Shown piece by piece: positions 58,434-64,000 of a stretch of 64,000 bases of DNA. Position 1 is the stretch's first letter; each line of letters starts with the position of its first letter. Both the position numbers and the translations under genes were made by a program. The DNA comes from Pseudobdellovibrionaceae bacterium (GTDB lineage Bacteria > Bdellovibrionota > Bdellovibrionia > Bdellovibrionales > Bdellovibrionaceae): NCBI GenBank assembly GCA_016719575.1, contig JADJYV010000002.1, positions 372,001 to 436,000 of the forward strand. Direction: 5' to 3'. The notes beneath the pieces were generated by a model. That model ran no database searches. It was given only the letters and a program-made list of their open reading frames with translations, and was not told the DNA's origin.

Positions 58434-59398
58434 TTACGGAAGGCTGGCCACCGCAGCCCTCTCTCCTAAATTGTTATAAAAACAATAGATTTCCAAATGT
58501 CTCTGTAAATTCTCTTTCAACTTCGTCGTGCACCAGGATCTTCTGGTTAGTCTTCGAATATTCGCGCGCAACTTCGCACACCGCTGATTTAGAGTAAACA
58601 TCGGATCATAGACCTGCTTCTGGTACTTCTCATGCAATCGATCCCGATGACGCTCTTTCTCTGAACGATTAAAACCTTATGCTCAATCCCTGGAAAGAAC
58701 TCCTCAGTGAACTTCCTATAGCTCGGCTTTGCATCAGATCTGATTTCTTGTGGTTTCAAGCCTCTTAACTCTGTAAAGCACTGTCTTAAAACATCCTCCC
58801 TCTCGTCTTTCCTTGGACCGTACTTATCGTAGGAGATCTTTGCAAGGCGCCCCTTCGGCGGAGCAACTGCAACCTGGGTTTTTAGAATTCTATAGGCATC
58901 GTCAACAAATAGCAAAACGCTCAGTGGTTTTAGCTTTGTGTGCTCAATCGTTTCAAGCTCATCGAAGTAGAGTTGTCCAATGTCAACAGGGGCATTTGCT
59001 TTAAGCGAAGAAACGTGCTGGTGGATCCATAAAAACTTCGCTTCGACAGTGTTTTTAGAGATTCTAAGGGCACGAGCGATTCCCCTCATCGGCATGCCCT
59101 CGCAAAGCAGCTGAAAGATGACTCGATTAAGTTGTGGCTTCTTTTGGTAATAAGTAGCGCTGGAGCTTCTGGACGAGAGAGTTTTGCCACAGGCTTTGCA
59201 CTGAAACCTTCGAACATTTTGATTATTTCTTTTAATGCGAAAGAAACCTTTTTTTATGAAAACTCCACCAGGAAGTCTGTGATGGAGGCATGTGGAGTTG
59301 CTACAAAGCTTTGGTAGAGTAGGACATTTGGAGCGAAAAAGGCAAAAGGAAAGCCATGCGGGACTCTGTTTGTGGTGGAGATAAGCTAAAGAGCCCAG
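58434..59398 (-). pseudogene. Transposase of the insertion sequence, frameshifted
   Basis: The minus-strand reading begins with a zinc-ribbon-like block (CPTLPKLCSNSTCLHH, then FQCKACGKTLSSRS). It runs through a helix-turn-helix (MRGIARALRISKNTVEAKF) and a DDE-like core (YFDELETIEHTK, LLFVDDAYRILKTQVAVAP, KYGPRKDERED, IRSDAKPSYRKF). Near 58651-58660 the frame is lost; the other frame continues without a gap as HRDRLHEKYQKQVYDPMF, TLNQRCAKLRANIRRLTRRS and NLQRHLEIYCFYNNLGE to a stop at 58434. No ATG, GTG or TTG starts the zinc-ribbon part in frame after a TAA at about 59400. A programmed frameshift is possible but the missing start favours decay. Confidence 0.8.
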
Positions 59399-59428
59399 TT
59401 AGTTTCGGATGAAAGCTTCAGGGTTCGG

Positions 59429-59482
59429 ATAATAAAAAAGCCCCTCCAAGGGGCCTTCTAAGTACAATTTGGTGGGGCAGTT
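59429..59482 (-). repeat. Right 54-bp terminal inverted repeat
   Basis: Exact reverse complement of 58275-58328. It ends five bases before the stop codon of the minus-strand lipoprotein gene at 59488. Confidence 0.95.
59434..59454 (-). terminator. Intrinsic terminator in right IS repeat, downstream of the CxxCH lipoprotein
   Basis: The same hairpin as at 58303-58323 in the opposite orientation: on the minus strand GCCCCT-TGG-AGGGGC is followed by TTTTTT. It would stop transcripts from the lipoprotein gene about 35 bases after its stop codon. Confidence 0.9.
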
Positions 59483-59487
59483 CTAAA

Positions 59488-61323
59488 CTATTTAATAACC
59501 AAAAAATCCTCTGCTTTTAACAATGGCAGTACAGGCACCCTATTAAACACTGTATCATAGCTGAAGGAGAAGACGCTCAAGCTCATCAGTGGCACCTCTG
59601 AAACAATGACTCCTGTGAATTTTCCGGAGTATCTGCTATCGACGCGCGGGGCATTGATCAGCAGTCTTTCGAAATGCACATCTCGAGGCTTGCCACTTGA
59701 AACCTTTCTGCAAGAAGCATCTTGAAAAGAAGGGATCTTGCGAAGTTCTGTAAGAAGACTTTGGTTGTAGGCTGAGGAAGCCGCCACCGTTTGATTCGCC
59801 CGTGTTGGCCCCGCATAGGTCAGAATACGATGCTCCGTGGGCTTCATCTTCATTGTTGTAGTGTTTTGACTGTACCAACCAGTATTGGTCGATGTCTCGC
59901 AATGAGTATCGCCCACTCCTAAGTTTACCCAGCGAGTGCTGACTAACTGCAAGTTTCCGTTGTCCGTGGCATTAGCATCAAGTTTTTCGTATGAAATTGG
60001 GCCTTGCACAAAAATAGACTGTGTCGAATAGATGCGGCAGCCTACGGCCGTCTTAAGAACCAAGTCTTTGAGATACAAAGTTTTTGATATCAAAAGGTCT
60101 CCATCGCAAATCAGATTTGAGGCCTCTAAATAAGCTCCTTGATCCACAAGACCACTCAATGCTGGTGAAACACCTGTATCATTTTTAACATATTTAAAGG
60201 CCGCACCCGCCGTGCCCCCTGTTCGGGTATTCAGTAAAGTGTCGGTCGGAGTCCCGATATAGACGCTGTCCTTTTCAACGACCTTCGCTGGTTTTGCTTT
60301 TTTAGCCTCGATAGCTCGTATATAATCCCCCACCGTTGTTGCTGAGTTTTCGACTCCTGCATAATTACTACCGGCGAGGCTCGCCAAATCCAATCCTATG
60401 TTGGCCTTAGGAAGGATCACATCACTTTCAAAGTTGGCCGTACTCCAAGACTTTCCGTGATCAGCATAAAAATCAATCGGCGCGCTGCTAAAAGGATTTC
60501 CGGATTTACCAAAAAAGTAGGTGTTGCCAAAACCGAAATCGGTAATAAATCGCGAAGCAACACTTGAATGACAATTCATACAAGCCGGAGCACGAACCGC
60601 CAAAGCCGGCTCTAAATTCAAGAATGGATTGCCAACATTAATAGTAACCGCCTGTTGAACATGTAGACCGGCACTGTTGACAACAAAAACTTCAAGCGAG
60701 TCGATCCCACGAAATAAATTCTGAGGAGTATAAGTAAACTGACCATCCGCAACTTTTTTGGCGACTCCGTATTTGGTATTCACTTGAGTCACAAAACCTT
60801 TAAGATCCAACAACACACGAGGGTTCGGATCTTTTTTGTCTTTACCAACAAGGGCAATAGGGTTGTCGACTGAATTCATCGGAAAATTAAAGACTTTATT
60901 TTCAAGCCAAGGCTTCTGATAAACCGGCTGTACTGTGATAGAAATACGCCTGGTCACGGCGCCAACTTTGTCAGAATTTAATTCGCTGTACTCAAAGGCA
61001 TCATCACCAACATAGGCCGCGTTCGGCATGTATTTAAAACTTCCGTCATTTGCATTAAAGTCAGAAACGATTCCGTTTGCAGCTTGTGAGGTCAAAGAAA
61101 AAGCAGAAACTCCGCCGTTAGCTTCCTTTAATGTTTGCACCGGACGTGCAAACAACGCCTCGTCTTCGTTGGTTAAAAAAGACTCATCGGCGCCAAAAGA
61201 CATGGACAGCGCTGTCACGCCCGCCGAAAATTGCATTTTTGTGTTGGCGCAGTTTTGAAAAAACAGCACTAAACCAATTGAACTAATAAGCAAAAGAAGT
61301 GTCCTAATGTTTTTCAATTTCAC
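59488..61323 (-). CDS. Lipoprotein with tandem-95/cadherin-like domains and one CxxCH motif
   Basis: The signal MKLKNIRTLLLLISSIGLVL ends in FFQNC, a lipobox-like Cys, followed by ANTKMQF. Two Ig/tandem-95-like domains follow (residues 55-130: NGIVSDFNANDGSFKYMPNA, VGDDAFEYSE; residues 145-235: DGQFTYTPQNLFRGIDSLEV). Near residue 255 APACMNCHSS gives a CxxCH motif that could bind c-type haem. The remaining 350 residues are beta-rich, with a middle part reminiscent of a right-handed repeat (LYLKDLVLKTAVGCRIYSTQSIFVQGPI). I do not recognise the whole protein. Likely location is the outer membrane, facing the periplasm or the surface. Confidence 0.75.
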   Translation of the reverse strand: MKLKNIRTLLLLISSIGLVLFFQNCANTKMQFSAGVTALSMSFGADESFLTNEDEALFARPVQTLKEANGGVSAFSLTSQAANGIVSDFNANDGSFKYMPNAAYVGDDAFEYSELNSDKVGAVTRRISITVQPVYQKPWLENKVFNFPMNSVDNPIALVGKDKKDPNPRVLLDLKGFVTQVNTKYGVAKKVADGQFTYTPQNLFRGIDSLEVFVVNSAGLHVQQAVTINVGNPFLNLEPALAVRAPACMNCHSSVASRFITDFGFGNTYFFGKSGNPFSSAPIDFYADHGKSWSTANFESDVILPKANIGLDLASLAGSNYAGVENSATTVGDYIRAIEAKKAKPAKVVEKDSVYIGTPTDTLLNTRTGGTAGAAFKYVKNDTGVSPALSGLVDQGAYLEASNLICDGDLLISKTLYLKDLVLKTAVGCRIYSTQSIFVQGPISYEKLDANATDNGNLQLVSTRWVNLGVGDTHCETSTNTGWYSQNTTTMKMKPTEHRILTYAGPTRANQTVAASSAYNQSLLTELRKIPSFQDASCRKVSSGKPRDVHFERLLINAPRVDSRYSGKFTGVIVSEVPLMSLSVFSFSYDTVFNRVPVLPLLKAEDFLVIK

Positions 61324-61468
61324 GGCCGTATTCCCCCTAAATTAAGGATACAGCAAGAATGACGCCTGTCTCAATAGAAGACAATTGACAGCTGACAAGA
61401 AACCTAACAAGTGTCCACGGCAAAAGGTCCTGTCGATTTCATTGACGGCGGCTAAAGCTTAGATAGGC

Positions 61469-63043
61469 CTACAGAATCTGCATGGCTTTGTTCGCTGCGA
61501 CGACAGCCGTTTCAATGGCCCCGTTCATAGTTCCGAAGTCTCTAAAACTGATGTGTTCGCCCGCAAAGTAAAATCTCACCTGGTCATTTTCAGTGCTTAA
61601 AAGATCTAAATATTTTAGATAGCCACCAGGACCTACGTTATAACGTGAGCCTCTTGCAAAGGGCTTCGAAGTCCAGTTCATTACCTGAGTAGACTCTGCG
61701 GCGGGGACTTCGGAAAAGAACTTTTGGAGATCTTTTGCAGTTTCTTCGCCGCCACTGGCTCCCGTCCTGATGCCGGCAGCCCCTCCCCGTTGAGAAGTCA
61801 AAAGACCGTGAGTGCCCGCCTGCCCGCGAGAGCTGTCCCAATATATTTGACCACCGAGATCACCACGAAAAATCCCCTGAAAAGATGGCAAAACTTTTTC
61901 TTTCTTTCGCCAAAATGGTTCTTTAAAACTGCTGACGACCTTTGCTTGGGTCGCATAAGACGCCTTCGCAATAACCTCGCCGGCCGCTGCGGAGCCCAAT
62001 TTAAGATTTTGAATGCCATCCACATCCTTCAAAAGAGACCAAGGCAGAGTACAAATAATTTGCCTCGCCCAAATAATATCAGATCCCTTAGGGGTTTTGA
62101 ATGTGCACTCATACCCCCCGGACTTTTCACGAATAGCAATCACTTGATAATCAAGTTTCATTGAAGAATCCGGAACAACGCCTTGAACTCGTGCCCCCAG
62201 CACATCAATTATCTGCGATGTACCACCACTTACGCGATATATTTTTTGACTTCCAGCGAGTGCCGCTCGTTCTTCAAAATCAAGGCGAATTAGAAATTGC
62301 AAAAGGTTAATCTCTTTGGCTTCAACACCCCACTCCGAAGCACACAAGGATTCGAAACATTCAATTGCCTCAACACGCGACGTCGCTTTAAGTTCTTCAA
62401 GAATATTTCCGACGGACATCAGATCTATGACCTGTGCTTGTGAAAATGTCCCAACCGACTTTGGACTTAGTTCTAAGTCACTCACTGAAAACAATTCTTG
62501 TCGTAATTGCGCAAACTTGATCGCGAGAGGGCGCAAAAGCTTGCGAAAATCTGCTTCGCTCACGACCTTGCCCTTGAGCCAATAAATCGCGCGGTCTTGC
62601 TTTAAATTATAAGAAACATCTTCAACCCCAAGATTTAGATCTTTGCAAAGTTGATAGACAGAGTTGTGACTGCCCTCAAAAAACTCAGCTCCTAATTCTG
62701 CTACTTGTTGACTCGAATTGAAATGTCGCAACGTCTGAATACGTCCGCCCAGTCGCGAAGAGGCCTCAAACAAGCGGTAGGGCGTGTGGTTTTTCTTCAA
62801 ATGGTAGGCAGCCATTAAGCCAGAAAGCCCACCACCCAAAATCATCACCTCGTGACTTAATCGCTGATTGTCGCCAAGGACCCAGCGATCAAAACTTCCG
62901 CAGCCAGTCAGTGTTGCCGTCGCCAACGTGCCCACTGTCGCCGTTTTTAAAAAACGACGACGCTCTGGTGAAAATCCAGATTTTTCTGCTATAAGCAGCC
63001 TTAACAGCCGTTTAAAATCAAGAGGGCAAGCCATGCCAACCAT
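61469..63043 (-). CDS. Flavin-containing amine oxidase with Tat and lipoprotein signal
   Basis: About 524 residues. A twin-arginine signal (ERRRFLKTATVGTLATATLTGC) ends in a lipobox-like LTGC. The FAD-binding motif VMILGGGLSGLMAAYHL is followed by LFEASSRLGGRIQT and GAEFFEG. The C-terminus FYFAGEHISFRDFGTMNGAIETAV is the second FAD-contact region of monoamine oxidase-like enzymes. Export as a folded flavoprotein via Tat fits. The amine substrate cannot be inferred. Starts at 63070 (TTG), 63043 and 63034 (ATG) are possible; none has a good ribosome site, and I choose 63043. Confidence 0.88.
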   Translation of the reverse strand: MVGMACPLDFKRLLRLLIAEKSGFSPERRRFLKTATVGTLATATLTGCGSFDRWVLGDNQRLSHEVMILGGGLSGLMAAYHLKKNHTPYRLFEASSRLGGRIQTLRHFNSSQQVAELGAEFFEGSHNSVYQLCKDLNLGVEDVSYNLKQDRAIYWLKGKVVSEADFRKLLRPLAIKFAQLRQELFSVSDLELSPKSVGTFSQAQVIDLMSVGNILEELKATSRVEAIECFESLCASEWGVEAKEINLLQFLIRLDFEERAALAGSQKIYRVSGGTSQIIDVLGARVQGVVPDSSMKLDYQVIAIREKSGGYECTFKTPKGSDIIWARQIICTLPWSLLKDVDGIQNLKLGSAAAGEVIAKASYATQAKVVSSFKEPFWRKKEKVLPSFQGIFRGDLGGQIYWDSSRGQAGTHGLLTSQRGGAAGIRTGASGGEETAKDLQKFFSEVPAAESTQVMNWTSKPFARGSRYNVGPGGYLKYLDLLSTENDQVRFYFAGEHISFRDFGTMNGAIETAVVAANKAMQIL

Positions 63044-63115
63044 TTCATGCCAATTTAGAGATTGAAGCAAAGAAAAACGCTCGGTTTTTTAGAATTTATG
63101 AAGTAGATATTGAAT

Positions 63116-63724
63116 ATGACTGACTGGAGTTCCCACTTCGAATTATTAGAACAACAAGGTTGGGTTGTTGTGGACCAAGCACTCCCGAAAGACCTCGTGC
63201 TCAAGCTTTTTGACGAGTGCCAGTTTTTTTGGCAAAGCAACGCTTTCAAAGAAGCTCAGGTCGGAAGGGGTTCGACAAAATTAAAACAGCCGGATATCCG
63301 CGGAGACTCCACCTACTGGCTAAATTCTGAGCAACCCTCTTCTGCCTGCAATGAATTCTTGAACTGGAGTCAGTGTTTTCGCCAAGAACTTAACAAACGC
63401 TACTTTTTGGGGCTTAATAGTGAGGAATTTCACTTTGCGCGCTATCCGATTGGCGCAGGCTATCAGAAACACATGGATCAGCATCAGGGACAATCAAAAA
63501 GAAAAATATCGCTCGTTCTTTATTTAAACCAAACCTGGCTTCCCTCCGACGGCGGAGAGCTTTGCCTCTATTCCCCTGAACATCCGACGCAAGAAACAGG
63601 CAGAGTCCTTCCTCTTCTCGGTAGACTCGTGCTTTTTCGCAGTGACCTGATCCCCCATGAGGTCTGTCCCGCCGGCCAAATACGCTGGAGTTTAACGGGA
63701 TGGTTTCGAACGGATTTTATTTAA
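63116..63724 (+). CDS. 2-oxoglutarate/Fe(II)-dependent dioxygenase, prolyl-4-hydroxylase-like
   Basis: The 202-residue protein shows the jelly-roll iron site: HMDQH (His-x-Asp) near residue 120, IPHEV (distal His) near 182 and RWSLTGWFRTD with the Arg that binds 2-oxoglutarate. FHFARYPIGAGYQKH and KISLVLYLNQTWLPSDGGEL are typical of the P4H-like 2OG-FeII_Oxy group. It hydroxylates a protein or small molecule that cannot be named here. ATG 63116 is preferred to TTG 63110; neither has a ribosome site. It is divergent from the amine oxidase. Confidence 0.87.
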   Translation: MTDWSSHFELLEQQGWVVVDQALPKDLVLKLFDECQFFWQSNAFKEAQVGRGSTKLKQPDIRGDSTYWLNSEQPSSACNEFLNWSQCFRQELNKRYFLGLNSEEFHFARYPIGAGYQKHMDQHQGQSKRKISLVLYLNQTWLPSDGGELCLYSPEHPTQETGRVLPLLGRLVLFRSDLIPHEVCPAGQIRWSLTGWFRTDFI

Positions 63725-63756
63725 CAAGAAGCCCGTTGTGAGCTAGAGTCCTGCAG

Positions 63757-64000
63757 ATGAGCCCACTTCTTCGCGATATTCTATTTTCTAGATTGCATGC
63801 TCGTTTTTTTATTATTCTGAGCTCTCTCGTCGCAACAATTCTCGGACTCTTTGGTCCCTACTTTCAAAAACTTTTTGTGGACCAGCTCACTGGAACTTCG
63901 ACTCCCTATCTTTTCAGTCTAAACTTAACTCCTCTGACTTTGATTTTTTTGGCCTTTGCTTGCGTCCTCTCAGCTCAAGGCTTTTCGCAGCTAACCGGCT
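63757..64000 (+). CDS. N-terminus of a membrane protein resembling an ABC exporter, cut by the window end
   Basis: ATG 63757 opens a frame that runs to the end of the window (81 residues seen). It begins MSPLLRDILFSRLHARFFII, then LSSLVATILGLFGPYFQKLFVDQL and a second hydrophobic helix (LTLIFLAFACVLSAQGF). The first helix with GPYFQKLFVDQL followed by a second helix matches the start of ABC-exporter transmembrane domains (LxxPxxxkxxiDxL pattern). The nucleotide-binding domain would lie beyond the window. It is probably transcribed with the dioxygenase gene 32 bp upstream. Confidence 0.65.
   Translation, partial: MSPLLRDILFSRLHARFFIILSSLVATILGLFGPYFQKLFVDQLTGTSTPYLFSLNLTPLTLIFLAFACVLSAQGFSQLTG

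Larger units (their letters stand above)
58275..59482. mobile_element. Insertion sequence, 1208 bp, with 54-bp perfect terminal inverted repeats
   Basis: The element is bounded by 54-bp perfect inverted repeats and encloses one transposase-like gene on the minus strand. That gene is frameshifted and lacks an ordinary start codon. The flanking bases (AATAAAAA on the left, CTAAACTA on the right) show no clear target-site duplication. The family is not certain: an N-terminal zinc-ribbon plus HTH plus DDE-like layout recalls IS1-type elements. Perfect repeats with a decayed transposase suggest that movement would need a transposase from elsewhere, or that the ends are kept by selection or gene conversion. 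Confidence 0.88.

Noticed and set aside
58434..59095. Programmed frameshift as normal expression of the transposase
   Set aside because: The break is late in the protein, no clear slippery heptamer was found and an ordinary start codon is missing, so decay is simpler; kept only as an alternative.
1..64000. CRISPR arrays, rRNA and tRNA genes
   Set aside because: No regularly spaced repeats, no rRNA-like conserved stretches and no cloverleaf with CCA-type ends were seen by eye; a tRNA scan would be needed to be certain.

Overview
The window looks like a chromosomal segment of a Gram-negative bacterium from the Bdellovibrio-like lineage (Bdellovibrionota). This is inference from gene content: no rRNA or marker gene is present. 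Gram-negative envelope genes are clear (LptF, several outer-membrane-barrel-like proteins ending in Phe, many lipoproteins, MreC/MreD/PBP2/RodA). Base composition is moderately AT-rich, genes are tightly packed, and several families look lineage-restricted. No tRNA, rRNA or CRISPR array was found.

Layout. 1-5.5 kb: an SDR-like protein fragment coupled to a metallo-beta-lactamase-fold hydrolase, a secreted protein, a ClsB-like phospholipase D enzyme and a secreted barrel-like protein (paralogue at 21.9-24.2 kb). 5.5-14.5 kb: a signalling island with an RsbU-type PP2C phosphatase, a STAS protein and a receiver-DUF4388-TPR protein on one strand, a FecR/Fn3-like membrane protein and a CheA-like PAS-HPt-ATPase kinase on the other, and a convergent CheY-like receiver. 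14.5-29.3 kb: ChaN-like protein, L33-dCTP deaminase pair, an EF-hand lipoprotein with an outer-membrane-barrel partner, HD-GYP phosphodiesterase, FNR-like oxidoreductase, EamA and TerC/DUF475 membrane proteins, a CLC protein and a proline-repeat lipoprotein. 29.3-41.6 kb: a ten-gene, mostly overlapping purine operon (purF-C-D-N-L-Q-H-M-K-E, minus strand) covering PRPP to IMP except PurB. 41.7-46.9 kb: fur-uvrA with a Fur-box-like site upstream, a secreted proline-rich protein, a maf remnant, cytidine deaminase and a PTPS-like protein. 46.9-53.1 kb: ppiD divergent from mreC-mreD-mrdA-rodA, closed by a strong terminator. 53.2-64 kb: an acidic protein, thioredoxin, a pseudo-receiver protein, lptF, dprA, a TetR regulator with its own operator, a decayed insertion sequence with 54-bp perfect terminal inverted repeats, a CxxCH lipoprotein, a Tat-exported amine oxidase, a 2OG-Fe(II) dioxygenase and the start of a membrane protein resembling an ABC exporter.

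Most notable: the 5.5-14.5 kb island, which combines partner-switch parts (PP2C plus STAS) with chemotaxis-type phosphorelay parts (HPt-HATPase plus CheY) but has no RsbW-type kinase next to it; an insertion sequence whose inverted repeats each carry an intrinsic terminator that closes the neighbouring gene; a UvrA that appears to lack the insertion domain; a maf pseudogene; a 21-bp operator over the tetR promoter; and several leaders (cheY, ppiD, chaN) in which an inverted repeat touches or covers the Shine-Dalgarno sequence.
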